34,164 nt of DNA. Origin: Thermoproteota archaeon. Lineage in GTDB: Archaea; Thermoproteota; Thermoprotei_A; Sulfolobales; Ignisphaeraceae. The notes under the pieces are model-generated. The model made no database searches. It saw only the letters and a program-made list of their open reading frames with translations, and was not told the DNA's origin. The stretch is taken from positions 1 to 34,164 of the forward strand of contig JAADCV010000031.1 of assembly GCA_013154235.1 (NCBI GenBank). Reading direction: 5' to 3'. Each line of letters opens with the position of its first letter. Within the stretch, counting starts at the first letter, position 1. Of this stretch, positions 7,804 through 16,069 are shown one piece after another. Position numbers and translations under genes: made by a program.

Positions 7804-7959
7804 AAGTTCCCTAACTTCGATCCATGTATCGATTGCTTTGCACCTATATTTACCATAATTATGCTGGAATTAAGCAGTATTGAGCACATTAAGTTAGTCA
7901 AGTTAAGAAAACTAGCAAGAATACGCTAGCTGCAATGGGAATCCACGTAAGGGAATCTC

Positions 7960-9213
7960 TTAGCGATAGGTATCCTTAACTACTGCTCTCGAAGGCACAT
8001 CGCGATACACTGTAACCCCGGGATATATTATGGCGTAGCTACCTATCTTAACCCCCGGAACTATGGATACGTTAACGCCGGTCTTTACGAAGCCTCCTAT
8101 TAGCGCTCCCAGCTTTCTACGACCACTATCGATCCGCTTGCCCTTTATCGTAACCTTAACGTTCTTCTCATCGAATCTCAGGTTAGCAAGGAGAGTTCCC
8201 GCGCCTAGATTAACATTCTCGCCCACTACGCTATCCCCTATGTATGTTAGGTGCGCTGCATGCGCATGCTCCATAACCACACTCTCCTTGATCTCAACTG
8301 AGAACCCTATGTGCGAACCATGCATTATCACCGAATAGGGTCTCACGAATGCGCTCGGCCCCACAACAACGTCCCTCCCTATGTATGCTGGACCCATAAT
8401 GTAGGTAAACCCTCTAACCTCAGCACCCTCCTCGACGATTACGGGACCCTTGATAACTACGTGCTGATCCACGCTTCCCCTAACAACCTTCTTATCGATT
8501 TTGGATAGAAGTTTCTTGTGAACCTCTATGATAGACCACGGATAGCCAACATCGTGCCACACTTCATCACCAACCTCTATAGCTCTGAACCCCCGACCGC
8601 ATCGGTACGCCATAGAAACAAGATCCGTAAGCTCATACTCGCCTCTAGGAGAAGCCTTAATTTCGCTCACTAGGCCATGCAAATCCTTGGGTATCAGCAT
8701 CACCCCAGCGTAAGCTACGCCAGGAGCTTTGCTAGGAGGCTTCTCCTCTATAGACACCGCTATAGATCCCTGAAGCCTCACGGCACCGTATCTAGATACA
8801 TCATCTACCCTAACGCACATAATGAACGGTTCTCTCCTCTCAACTGCCCTAACTAATGAGTGGGCCACAGCGTCTGGATCTACATATATGTCTCCATATA
8901 CAACAATCAAGTCCTCGCCACTGGCTTTCTCAAGAGCTCTTTCAACTGCGTGGGCTGTCCCCAGCTCCTTACCCTGCTCAACGAATTCGCAGCTCATATC
9001 CAGTTCATTACAGATTGCCTTAACTCTATCGATTAGAAGATCCTTCATGTACGACACCACAATAATAGAATGACTAACGTTGATCCTCTTGAGAAGCTCT
9101 AGAGGATAGCTTATCAGCGGCCTATCTAGTATCGGTATCAGAGGCTTAGGCCTAGTCTCAGTAAATGGTTTCAACCTTTCTCCTTTACCAGCAGCAAGAA
9201 CCACCCCTATCAT
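7960..9213 (-). CDS. Bifunctional sugar-1-phosphate nucleotidylyltransferase / acetyltransferase
   Basis: This 417-residue fusion has an N-terminal nucleotidyltransferase domain (about 1-230). It opens VVLAAGKGERLKPFTETRPK, the G-x-G-x-R-L-x-P loop that binds the NTP, and has VVYGDIYVD as the metal-binding segment. The C-terminal half (about 250-417) is a left-handed beta-helix of hexapeptide repeats (VIVEEGAEVRG, YIGRDVVVG, VVGENVNLGAGT), the acetyl-CoA-type acyltransferase fold. The layout is that of GlmU and the Sulfolobus ST0452 family. These archaeal enzymes activate glucose-1-P, GlcNAc-1-P or related sugars and acetylate amino-sugar phosphates. Its product probably feeds glycans or the glycosyltransferase nearby; exact specificity is unknown. 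The ATG start is preceded by a TATA-like gctttatt around 9246. Confidence 0.9.
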   Translation of the reverse strand: MIGVVLAAGKGERLKPFTETRPKPLIPILDRPLISYPLELLKRINVSHSIIVVSYMKDLLIDRVKAICNELDMSCEFVEQGKELGTAHAVERALEKASGEDLIVVYGDIYVDPDAVAHSLVRAVERREPFIMCVRVDDVSRYGAVRLQGSIAVSIEEKPPSKAPGVAYAGVMLIPKDLHGLVSEIKASPRGEYELTDLVSMAYRCGRGFRAIEVGDEVWHDVGYPWSIIEVHKKLLSKIDKKVVRGSVDQHVVIKGPVIVEEGAEVRGFTYIMGPAYIGRDVVVGPSAFVRPYSVIMHGSHIGFSVEIKESVVMEHAHAAHLTYIGDSVVGENVNLGAGTLLANLRFDEKNVKVTIKGKRIDSGRRKLGALIGGFVKTGVNVSIVPGVKIGSYAIIYPGVTVYRDVPSRAVVKDTYR

Positions 9214-9266
9214 GGTTCCTCGAGAAAGCTCTTTTGCTGAACTGGGAATAAAGCCGAGATGAGCTC

Positions 9267-9932
9267 TTAGAGTGTCGTTCCGTAGGGTGCCTCAACGAGC
9301 CCCGGCCTAGGGACTATAACCGCCTTCTTATGCCCCTCAGGCGTTGGTACGTACAGCAGCTTCGACTTGTATATCTCTACCTTCCTAAGGGGATAGATCT
9401 TCTTAGCCTCAGCGAATATGGTCTGAGCAAGATCGCCGAATATCATTGCTTGTATCAACTCATCAAGAGTCTTCTCGCTCGCGGTTTTCGTTATTAGGTC
9501 TATCATTACCTTCCTTATTGCCCTTTTCTGAGAGGTTTTACACCTATAGGTAGTCCAAGTCATTCCAGTTATCCTTAGCTTATACCCGTCCTTAGTCTCC
9601 ACATTGACTATCGCTGTAACTTTGCTGCTCTTCCTCCTAGTTAAGCTCCTTATATAGTCTCTAGCTAGCTCATGACCCTTGAACCTAGTGTAAGCATACT
9701 CCTGCTCAACCTTCCAAACCTGGAAGTACAAGTGGACATGTACTTGCGTTATATCCCCCGTTAGGTCGTAGAGCGTTACCTCCACAACTCTGCCGAGAAG
9801 CTTCCACGGCTCATCAGCAGGGGTGGTAGCTACCGGAACCTCTCCGAATACTGGTGGGGCGAGCACGGTATACCACTTCTTCATTCTCCAGCGCTCTCTA
9901 CCCGTTAACCTAAACTTCTGCGCCTTAGACAC
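9267..9932 (-). CDS. rps3ae: Ribosomal protein S3Ae (eS1)
   Basis: This is a 221-residue protein of the S3Ae/eS1 family of the archaeal and eukaryotic small subunit, recognised by KKWYTVLAPPVFG near the N-terminus, the KGHELARDYIRSLTRRKSS segment and a basic middle. It binds near the mRNA exit region of the 30S platform. The GTG start is preceded by GAGGTGA. It lies 13 bases after the Pcc1 stop. A TATA-like element (minus-strand GCTTTTAAG, 9964-9972) inside the 3' end of pcc1 suggests its own promoter. Confidence 0.97.
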   Translation of the reverse strand: MSKAQKFRLTGRERWRMKKWYTVLAPPVFGEVPVATTPADEPWKLLGRVVEVTLYDLTGDITQVHVHLYFQVWKVEQEYAYTRFKGHELARDYIRSLTRRKSSKVTAIVNVETKDGYKLRITGMTWTTYRCKTSQKRAIRKVMIDLITKTASEKTLDELIQAMIFGDLAQTIFAEAKKIYPLRKVEIYKSKLLYVPTPEGHKKAVIVPRPGLVEAPYGTTL

Positions 9933-9945
9933 GTGCTCACCTCGC

Positions 9946-10224
9946 CTAGGCTACGTGGCTGGACTTAAAAGCGTGATTGATAATCCTGACCGCCCTGAGA
10001 GCTATGAACAGATGGCTGAGCAAGTCATCAACTGTATTCCTGCAAGTGAGTGTCGACACGCTGTCTAAGCATACAATTTCAGCTGTGAAGTAATTGCCCT
10101 CGCATTTCACCCCTATTTCAACTCCATTAGGAGCGCTAGCGTTGTCCGGCTCTAGGGATCTAGATGCCGACTCGCACTGCTCCCTACTATCTGTAGGTAT
10201 AACGATGTACACTCGCATCCTCAT
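9946..10224 (-). CDS. pcc1: KEOPS complex subunit Pcc1
   Basis: This 92-residue protein fits the Pcc1/Gon7-like fold. The family signature is visible as SLEPDN (residues 23-28), a central strand pair (EIGVKCEGNYFTAEIVC) and the helix TVDDLLSHLFIALRAVRII. Pcc1 dimerises KEOPS and binds Kae1. The complex makes threonylcarbamoyl-adenosine at position 37 of ANN-decoding tRNAs. The ATG overlaps the upstream stop (ATGA) and has AAGGTG five bases before it. Kae1 and Bud32 lie a few genes upstream in the same run. An unusual feature is the four cysteines in so short a protein. Confidence 0.88.
   Translation of the reverse strand: MRMRVYIVIPTDSREQCESASRSLEPDNASAPNGVEIGVKCEGNYFTAEIVCLDSVSTLTCRNTVDDLLSHLFIALRAVRIINHAFKSSHVA
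9964..9972 (-). promoter_or_regulatory. Internal TATA-like box before S3Ae
   Basis: Minus-strand GCTTTTAAG is centred 36 bases before the S3Ae GTG, inside the end of pcc1. Similar elements precede S6e, aIF5B and L7Ae, which supports it as an internal promoter. Confidence 0.4.
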
Positions 10225-11384
10225 AGCAGCACCTTCACGAGCTTATCCATGCTAGAGCTACATACGCACCCTCTTTCAAAAGCCAGTTCATCTTGGTCTA
10301 GGGGCCAAGAAGGATTGATCTGCGTTAGGGGTATACAGTACGAGTCCTCCACTCTGAATATCGTTAAGCTACTCGATATGCCATGAGCTCTCAGAAGCTT
10401 AGCGAGAGTGTTTAGAGGATCTTTGCTAGAGGCTTCCCACTGCTCAACTCTAGCTCCACGAATATACATTCTTCCTCCCTTCATCTCTCCCCGTATAGCT
10501 GCCTCGATGTACTCACCTATCCGCTTGTAGAATCTCTCTAGCAATCCGACGAGAAGCTTCGTGTACCTGAAGTCGAATAACGAGGATATTATCGCCTCGT
10601 GCAGCTCTGCATCTATGGCAGCAAGCATCGAGTAGCTAAGCTCGTTAATATCCATATTTTCGCTGGTTCTCGCAACTACTCTCCATCCTAGGGGCTCAAA
10701 TCCTTTAGGATTATAGCTTTTGTATATCTCGCTGAGTTTAGAGGATAGCTTCTTCAGCTCGTCCTCCTCTAACGGACCAAGTTTATCTGGTACCCCAACC
10801 TCCTCTAGAAGACCGCGAGACCCATTTATCGATAGCGAGACCCCTGGTGCATAAGGCTCTATCGTTCTAAACAAGCATTCAGAGAGCTTGGCGAAGGGAT
10901 ACCTGAAGAGCCTTAGGCTATGCTCGTTTATAGCTAGGATCCCACTTGAAATAATCTCCGAGAGCTCACCTCTAACAGCTTCTAGAACCCTATCGTCATA
11001 GCTCGAGCCTTGGCTCGAGGCGATACTCGATGATACTGCGAGAGCCACCTGCTCTGGAGACACTACCCACAGTTCCTGCGCCTCCTTAACTAGTCTAATA
11101 ACTGAAAAGCGTTTCACCCCTAGGATATCCTGAAGAAGCTTTATTCTAACACCCCCAACAACTCTATGCTGTCTTACACCACAGAGTATCAGAATCGATG
11201 AGGAGTCTATAGGCTTCGGCGCCTCGAAGAAGGGCGCGAGCTCGAAGTCCACTTCTCTAGCGCTTGCTAGGTTCGCTAAAATCGCGGAGCAAACTATGGA
11301 CTCTGGATCAAGAGCGTAGACCAGGGATAGCTTAGACACGCTTTTAAAGATCTGGCTAAGGGACTCGAAGGAGCTTAACGACAC
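10221..11384 (-). CDS. Degenerate RecJ/Cdc45-like protein (inactive DHH superfamily)
   Basis: This 387-residue protein lies between S15 and Pcc1, where crenarchaea commonly carry a RecJ-like gene. The N-terminus SLVYALDPESIVCSAILANL aligns by eye with the first DHH motif (usually H-x-D-x-D-G followed by a helix), but the metal ligands are mostly lost. The segment where a DHH triad would stand reads SVIRLVKEAQELWVVSP, with no DHH. This resembles the catalytically dead Cdc45/RecJ homologues that bind MCM and GINS at archaeal replication forks. A replication-fork role is therefore inferred, not shown. The C-terminal part has no motif I know. The GTG start lies within a GGGGTG stretch. It is translationally coupled to pcc1. 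Confidence 0.6.
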   Translation of the reverse strand: MSLSSFESLSQIFKSVSKLSLVYALDPESIVCSAILANLASAREVDFELAPFFEAPKPIDSSSILILCGVRQHRVVGGVRIKLLQDILGVKRFSVIRLVKEAQELWVVSPEQVALAVSSSIASSQGSSYDDRVLEAVRGELSEIISSGILAINEHSLRLFRYPFAKLSECLFRTIEPYAPGVSLSINGSRGLLEEVGVPDKLGPLEEDELKKLSSKLSEIYKSYNPKGFEPLGWRVVARTSENMDINELSYSMLAAIDAELHEAIISSLFDFRYTKLLVGLLERFYKRIGEYIEAAIRGEMKGGRMYIRGARVEQWEASSKDPLNTLAKLLRAHGISSSLTIFRVEDSYCIPLTQINPSWPLDQDELAFERGCVCSSSMDKLVKVLL

Positions 11385-11425
11385 CCCACAAACCCACTAC
11401 TTAGGTTAGGTAGTAGGTAGCAAAA

Positions 11426-11935
11426 CTATGTAGCGGCTCCCTCCTGCATAAACTCCGTGAACTCGATGGCGCGACTGAGATACTGCGATACCAGAACCTT
11501 CGCTCTCTCTGGACGGTACTCGAAGTCTGGCGGAAGCTTACCTACGCGCTTATAGTACTTTATCAACGCCCTTATCTTGGACTCTATCTCTATAAGCCCC
11601 CTCTTACTAGCGAAGTCCTTAGGATGCTCTTGAAGATGCCTACGCAGGTTAACAGCTCGAGCCATTAGCCGCAGTAGATCCTCGGGTATCGGGGGGAGCA
11701 ACCCATACCTCTCTAGAATCTTCGTGAGCTTAACCCCTAGAACTGACTTAACTAGCGGTATCCCATACTGATCTCTGAGTATTATACCTATCATAGAGGG
11801 CGTGTAGCCCATCTTCGCCAACTCAACGATTAGGGCCTCTATCTCTTCGGGGGAGTAGTGCACCCACTTAGGCATGCCAACCCTAACAGGCCTTGTCGAG
11901 TGCGACTGTCCCTTGTCTCGCTTCTTTCCAGCCAC
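11426..11935 (-). CDS. rps15: Ribosomal protein S15 (uS15, S13e type)
   Basis: This 169-residue archaeal S15 has the N-terminal extension typical of archaea and eukaryotes ([21 protein letters not shown]). The core three-helix domain follows, with [12 protein letters not shown] and [17 protein letters not shown] contacting 16S rRNA helices 20-22. The GTG start immediately follows the TAA of the preceding gene, with GGTGAGTAA as binding site. It binds the central domain of 16S rRNA early in assembly. Confidence 0.97.
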   Translation of the reverse strand: MAGKKRDKGQSHSTRPVRVGMPKWVHYSPEEIEALIVELAKMGYTPSMIGIILRDQYGIPLVKSVLGVKLTKILERYGLLPPIPEDLLRLMARAVNLRRHLQEHPKDFASKRGLIEIESKIRALIKYYKRVGKLPPDFEYRPERAKVLVSQYLSRAIEFTEFMQEGAAT

Positions 11936-12541
11936 TTACTCACCACCGGAATCGTCATTTAGATTGTTGGGGCTTAATAACTGTTTGTTGGATGCTAGCC
12001 ACTCTCCCAGCTTCCTAAATGCTCTAGCCCTATGGCTTACAGAACACTTAGCTTCCTCACCAAGCTCCGCGAAAGTTCTGTTAAACCCTTCGGGGATGAA
12101 TATGGGATCGTAGCCAAATCCATACGCTCCCCTAGGCTCAAGCGATATGCTTCCCCTTACAACACCCGTGAATACCATTACGAGATCGTTCTTCAGTGCT
12201 ATAGCTACAGCAGCTTTGAAATACGCATCTCTCTTACGGCATCCATCTAGAAGCTTTAGAACGCCTCTAAGGCCTATCGTTCGATACACGTAGCTACTGT
12301 AAGGCCCTGGAAAACCATTGAGTGCATCTATGAATAGCCCTGAGTCCTCGACAATAATGGGCTTCCCAAACTTCTTGAACGCATGCTCTGCTGCAACCCT
12401 CGCTATCTCCTCGAGATCATCGCTCTGAATCTCGAGTTTCTCAACATTGGCAGGATAGAGCTCAATTCCAAACTCTTTGAGCACCCTATTAGCTTCGGCG
12501 ACCTTATGCTCGTTCCGGGTAGCGAAGGCAATCCTAATCAT
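11936..12541 (-). CDS. rdgB: XTP/dITP diphosphatase (RdgB/HAM1 family)
   Basis: This enzyme of about 201 residues removes pyrophosphate from non-canonical purine nucleotides (XTP, dITP). The family motifs are intact: FATRNEHK at the N-terminus (phosphate binding), VEDSGLFIDALNGFPGP (catalytic acidic residue), GYDPIFIPEG and the C-terminal SHRARAF. The ATG at 12541 lies about ten bases after GGGGTG, all inside the end of bud32. A GTG at 12553 would add MKKI but sits on the binding site. The pyrophosphate it releases could be used by the membrane pyrophosphatase, though no direct link is seen. Confidence 0.94.
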   Translation of the reverse strand: MIRIAFATRNEHKVAEANRVLKEFGIELYPANVEKLEIQSDDLEEIARVAAEHAFKKFGKPIIVEDSGLFIDALNGFPGPYSSYVYRTIGLRGVLKLLDGCRKRDAYFKAAVAIALKNDLVMVFTGVVRGSISLEPRGAYGFGYDPIFIPEGFNRTFAELGEEAKCSVSHRARAFRKLGEWLASNKQLLSPNNLNDDSGGE

Positions 12542-13289
12542 TATCTTCTTCACCCCATACGCTTCTCCTACGCCTCTCTACGTATCTACCCATAGCCCTT
12601 ATTTCGCGCACCTTCCTTAGGACAAGCTGCGCGCCTTTCATATGTTCGGAGTATCCCTTAACTAGACATTCCTTAAGCTCGCTCTCCTTATCGAAGTGCG
12701 TGCTCTCTATGGCTCTAAACGCTATGTGGATATCTATCGCGTAATCCTCGATTAGAGAGGTGTACTCCGCTAACCCAAAGTCTATTAGGTAGAGCCCGCT
12801 AGGCGATAGTAATAGATTTGAGGTTGTCGGATCTCCGTGCACTATACCAGCGTTGTGGAGCTTAGCTAGGTACTCTCCGAGAGCATACAGATACCTGCAC
12901 GCCTCGTCAGCGCAAGAACGGTTGATAGCGTCCCGCAGAATCTCCCCCTTCACAAACTCCATTATTATGATGCCGCTATCCACATCTACCCACAGAACTC
13001 TAGGAACTGGTATCCCTAGACGCAATGCATCGAGAAGCGCTCTAGCTTCGACCCTAGTTCTTCTAGATCTGAGCTTCTCGTCTATTAAGGGCATAATGAA
13101 TGGTTTGGGAAGCCTGATTTTGGCGACTGCTGGAATACCGAAGAACATGCACTTGAATATACGAGCCTCTGCACCAGTAGCCAGCTCTCTGCACTCGCTA
13201 ATAGCATCGACCTCCATAATCTTGCCAGCGCTGTATATGGTGATGCGGGATAGCGATATAGATTTCTCTAGCAGCCTCTCGACCTCCAT
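12534..13289 (-). CDS. bud32: KEOPS kinase/ATPase Bud32
   Basis: This 251-residue small atypical kinase matches Bud32. It has glycine loop GAEARIFKC (39-47), ATP lysine K57 in VAKIR, the family segment RLPKPF, glutamate E81, the catalytic HGDPTTSNLL with D153 and N158, and IDFGLA with D170. It ends in a basic tail (GRYVERRRRS) expected to touch tRNA. In KEOPS it hydrolyses ATP next to Kae1 during t6A synthesis. An extra 25-30 residues precede the kinase core. The ATG overlaps the kae1 stop by about 20 bases and has GAGGTTG before it. In some archaea kae1 and bud32 are fused; here they are separate but coupled. Confidence 0.95.
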   Translation of the reverse strand: MEVERLLEKSISLSRITIYSAGKIMEVDAISECRELATGAEARIFKCMFFGIPAVAKIRLPKPFIMPLIDEKLRSRRTRVEARALLDALRLGIPVPRVLWVDVDSGIIIMEFVKGEILRDAINRSCADEACRYLYALGEYLAKLHNAGIVHGDPTTSNLLLSPSGLYLIDFGLAEYTSLIEDYAIDIHIAFRAIESTHFDKESELKECLVKGYSEHMKGAQLVLRKVREIRAMGRYVERRRRSVWGEEDND

Positions 13290-14287
13290 ACAACCTCAAC
13301 CTCGTCGACACGCCACCTCTGCCTCACCACAGCATCCTCGACAGGGATCGTTATACCGCACCTAAATGCTAGTAGCCCTGTCCAAGCTATCATAACCCCA
13401 TTATCAACAGCGTACTTAGGAGGAACAACATGCATTTTCACACCGTAGAACTCCGAGAAAGCCCTAAGCTTATCTCGAAGAATTGGACTAGCTGCAACTC
13501 CTCCCACTAGCAGAACCTCTCTCTTCCCAGTCTGCGCTAAGCATCTAGCAGCTATCTCGAGGATGCTGCCGTACGCAACCTCTCTAAAGGAGAGGCAGAC
13601 GTCGCCTCCCTTACCCCTAGGCGCAAGCCTTCTATACGCTCTTATAGCAGCGGTTAGCAAACCTGAGAACGCTACATCTTGTCCCCGAACAACGTAGGGC
13701 AGATCGACAAAGTCTCTTCCGGTAGCAGCGCACCTATCAACAACATGCATACCCTCAACAACGTAGGGGGGCCCTAGCCCGACTTCTCGAGCAAATGTGT
13801 CTAGCAGATTACCTAACGCGATGTCTAGGGTTTCTCCAAACACTCTATACCTACCCTTAACGAATGCTAGAACAGCAGTATTCCCTCCAGACAGATACAC
13901 CACTACAGGATCCTGAGCGCCAGTAATCTTCAACCCGATCTCTATGTGGGCAACAGCGTGATTTACTGGAACCAAGGGCTTTGAGTAGTAGCTAGCTAGC
14001 ATCCTAGCTATCGTAGCCCCGACCCTAAGACAAGGGCCCATGCCAGGGCCTAGAGCTACAGCGATAGCATCAATATCGCGGATACCTACCCCTGCCTCAC
14101 GAAGTGCTCGCGCTACAGCCTCCGGCCCTCTCTCTGCGAAGAGTCGAGAAGCCTCTCTAGGATGTATACCTCCCCTCTCGGGGACGTACTTTACGCGAAC
14201 ATCAGCTAAAATGAAGTTCTCGCGCTCATCAGTAACTATACCCACTCCAAATGTATGTGCTGTTGACTCTATTCCTAGAACTATCAC
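13268..14287 (-). CDS. kae1: tRNA threonylcarbamoyladenosine synthase Kae1
   Basis: This 339-residue member of the TsaD/Kae1/Qri7 family of the actin-like ATPase fold is the catalytic subunit of KEOPS. It transfers threonylcarbamoyl from TC-AMP to A37 of tRNA. The iron-binding histidines are present in NHAVAHIE (H110, H114), with the third ligand D295 in [11 protein letters not shown]. The nucleotide loop [10 protein letters not shown] and [14 protein letters not shown] are also intact. Length is normal. The GTG start overlaps the S27ae stop (GTGA), placing it in the translation operon just before bud32. Confidence 0.97.
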   Translation of the reverse strand: MIVLGIESTAHTFGVGIVTDERENFILADVRVKYVPERGGIHPREASRLFAERGPEAVARALREAGVGIRDIDAIAVALGPGMGPCLRVGATIARMLASYYSKPLVPVNHAVAHIEIGLKITGAQDPVVVYLSGGNTAVLAFVKGRYRVFGETLDIALGNLLDTFAREVGLGPPYVVEGMHVVDRCAATGRDFVDLPYVVRGQDVAFSGLLTAAIRAYRRLAPRGKGGDVCLSFREVAYGSILEIAARCLAQTGKREVLLVGGVAASPILRDKLRAFSEFYGVKMHVVPPKYAVDNGVMIAWTGLLAFRCGITIPVEDAVVRQRWRVDEVEVVWRSRGC

Positions 14288-14475
14288 TTTCTTTGTGCCT
14301 CAGATACGAACATTGTGTAGTTGCACTTACCGCAGTGCCACCTAGGCTTGGGCCACTTGTGGAACGCCATTACCGACCCGCATCTAGGGCATATCCTGTT
14401 CTTCAATTTTATGGTGCCACTATTATAGTCGTACTCATAGAGCTGCGACCTAAACTTCTTCCCGTCCTTCCCCAT
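14284..14475 (-). CDS. rps27ae: Ribosomal protein S27ae (eS31)
   Basis: This 63-residue zinc protein has a CPRC...CGKC four-cysteine finger and the family sequence [20 protein letters not shown]. In eukaryotes it is made as a ubiquitin fusion; here, as in other archaea, it stands alone. The ATG at 14475 has GAGGGGG six bases before it. A TTG at 14490 that overlaps the S24e stop is less likely. It is a 30S protein near the decoding site. Confidence 0.96.
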   Translation of the reverse strand: MGKDGKKFRSQLYEYDYNSGTIKLKNRICPRCGSVMAFHKWPKPRWHCGKCNYTMFVSEAQRK

Positions 14476-14486
14476 AGAGAGCCCCC

Positions 14487-14834
14487 TCAAGCCTCTATTC
14501 CGAGCCTCTTAAGGAGATACCTAGGCTCAACTAGCTTCATCTTCGCTGCATCCCTATACACGTGCACATGGGCCTTCGAAGCACCCCTGCCGTACTCTCC
14601 CAGTATTCTCTTCACAACAACAAGCTCAGGGCTCACGCCATAGAGCTTAGCTACGAAGTCCCTTACCTGCGCTCTAGAGGGTGTTCCAGTGGTTATGTGA
14701 TCCATGTAGAGATCCAGCTCTATTCTGTCGAGAAGCTTATTGTACCACTCCCTAACTACAGTGACCTGCACACCCTCAGCTAAGCTAAACGTCTTACCTT
14801 CGTTCCCCAGCTTCAGCTCCAGCGCTACACTCAT
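14487..14834 (-). CDS. rps24e: Ribosomal protein S24e (eS24)
   Basis: This 115-residue S24e family protein is recognised by the strand-helix region [26 protein letters not shown] and the conserved [10 protein letters not shown]. The ATG at 14834 gives the usual N-terminus ([14 protein letters not shown]), whereas a GTG at 14867 would add a hydrophobic stretch not seen in the family. An element resembling a TATA box (minus-strand CGCTTTAAAG, about 14871-14880) lies inside the 3' end of spt4, so a second promoter is possible. Confidence 0.96.
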   Translation of the reverse strand: MSVALELKLGNEGKTFSLAEGVQVTVVREWYNKLLDRIELDLYMDHITTGTPSRAQVRDFVAKLYGVSPELVVVKRILGEYGRGASKAHVHVYRDAAKMKLVEPRYLLKRLGIEA

Positions 14835-14859
14835 ATCTTGCCACACCAAAGACAGAAGG

Positions 14860-15069
14860 CTATACACCGACCTTTAAAGCGTATCTACCCGGCTTCTCTA
14901 TACCTAGCAGCTTAGCTATTCTGGATCTCTTGGGGTCTATTATTATGACCATACCGCTCCACTCTTCGCTAAACTCTGTGGATCCGCATATAGGGCACCG
15001 CTCTTCTTCAACTCGAACGAGCGCCTTGCACCTCATGCATGCCTTGAGCCCCTTCATTCCGCGGGACAC
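14860..15069 (-). CDS. spt4: Transcription elongation factor Spt4 (RpoE'')
   Basis: This 69-residue zinc protein has CMRC...CPIC ligands (KACMRCKALVRVEEERCPICG) and the Spt5-binding part FSEEWSGMVIIIDPKRSRIAKLLGI. It pairs with Spt5 (NusG-like) to keep RNA polymerase processive. The GTG start shares one base with the RpoE stop (TAGTG). An ATG five codons in (15057) is the alternative. Its place after rpoE is the usual archaeal order. Confidence 0.96.
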   Translation of the reverse strand: MSRGMKGLKACMRCKALVRVEEERCPICGSTEFSEEWSGMVIIIDPKRSRIAKLLGIEKPGRYALKVGV

Positions 15070-15626
15070 TACTTACCACCTGACTTAGCTTTGTACTCTT
15101 TAATCCACTCTATCTTACCTAGGTAGGGCTGCCTCATCGTCAAGCTCATCCTGGGTAGCCTCTGAGCTGATGCTCCGCTAACGCTTGTTACCCTAGCTCT
15201 AACCTTATCGCCTTTCATCAAGACCCTCTTGCTCTGCCTAAGTACTATAGCTCCGCGCACGGGGTCGAAGAACGCCTCTTCATCAGCTATCTGGGATATG
15301 TGTATCAGTCCGTCTATCGGTCCAACCCTAATGTGTGCGCCGTGCTTTGCAACATTCTCTACGGTAGCCTCTATAACTTCGTTTATCATAGGCACATATG
15401 CTAGCACCTCAAACTCGACTTCGTGATACGTAGCTCCGTCGCCCATAACTATGTAGCCCTCGGGAGAGACCTTAAGGTTTCTCAACGCTATTATTAGCCC
15501 CAGATCTCTGCTGTACATACCCTCGAACTTCTTCTTGAGCTCGCTCAGCGCTGCAGTCTCTAAGCCCTTATCAAGCTCAGAGGGATCTATTCTGACGACG
15601 CCTCTCAGCTTATACACTCTAAACAT
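15069..15626 (-). CDS. rpoE: RNA polymerase subunit RpoE (E', Rpb7)
   Basis: This 185-residue homologue of Rpb7 has an N-terminal RNP-like domain (about 1-80), followed by an S1 RNA-binding domain (NEVIEATVENVAKHGAHIRV, GLIHISQI). With RpoF it forms the polymerase stalk that binds nascent RNA and helps open promoters. The ATG has AGGTGGG eight bases before it. The gap of 44 bases upstream shows no clear TATA box, so it is probably co-transcribed from the aIF2-gamma side. Confidence 0.97.
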   Translation of the reverse strand: MFRVYKLRGVVRIDPSELDKGLETAALSELKKKFEGMYSRDLGLIIALRNLKVSPEGYIVMGDGATYHEVEFEVLAYVPMINEVIEATVENVAKHGAHIRVGPIDGLIHISQIADEEAFFDPVRGAIVLRQSKRVLMKGDKVRARVTSVSGASAQRLPRMSLTMRQPYLGKIEWIKEYKAKSGGK

Positions 15627-15670
15627 GCGTTCCCACCTAAACTTACTTAACCCAATTCCTAGTGACGAAA

Positions 15671-16069
15671 CTAGCTAAAAGTATTATAAGGCCCCTCCAC
15701 GCCCCTCTTAGATCTTCGGAATATAGCTACCTTAATGCCGCGTCTCCTAGCTTTCTTAGCCATCTCCAGATCTGCTGTAACAACAACAGCCCCTAGCTTC
15801 TCAGCAGTGCAAAGAATCCTATCGTCAAAGCTGTCACCATGGCAATCCTCCTCTATCACATCAACAACGTTGTTAACAATCGTTTCTAGGAGCCAGCTAG
15901 CTAGTCTTCCGCGCTCGCTATGCTCCCTAGAGAGCTTAGCTAGCTCTTCAACAACAGGCTTAGTCGCTACAGCTCTAAGCCCTGCTAACTGCTCAAGAAT
16001 TCTATCTAGGTTCAGCTCCCTCTTAGCAACAAGGAGGAGTATGCTCGTATCCAAAATAGCTACGTTCAA
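15671..16069 (-). CDS. PIN-domain nuclease, Fcf1/Utp24-like
   Basis: This PIN protein of about 132 residues has the acidic set D6 in AILDTSILL, E in PVVEELAKL, D and D in DSFDDRILCTAEKLG, and D in VVTADLEMA, so a metal-dependent nuclease is likely. It ends in a basic tail (KKARRRGIKVAIFRRSKRG). Unlike the toxin at 395-844, it has no antitoxin beside it. It sits between aIF2-gamma and rpoE, a conserved archaeal setting that suggests pre-rRNA processing like Fcf1/Utp24. The TTG at 16069 overlaps the aIF2-gamma stop (TTGA) and gives MNVAILDTS. Earlier GTG and ATG codons (16087, 16102) are alternatives. Confidence 0.82.
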   Translation of the reverse strand: MNVAILDTSILLLVAKRELNLDRILEQLAGLRAVATKPVVEELAKLSREHSERGRLASWLLETIVNNVVDVIEEDCHGDSFDDRILCTAEKLGAVVVTADLEMAKKARRRGIKVAIFRRSKRGVEGPYNTFS

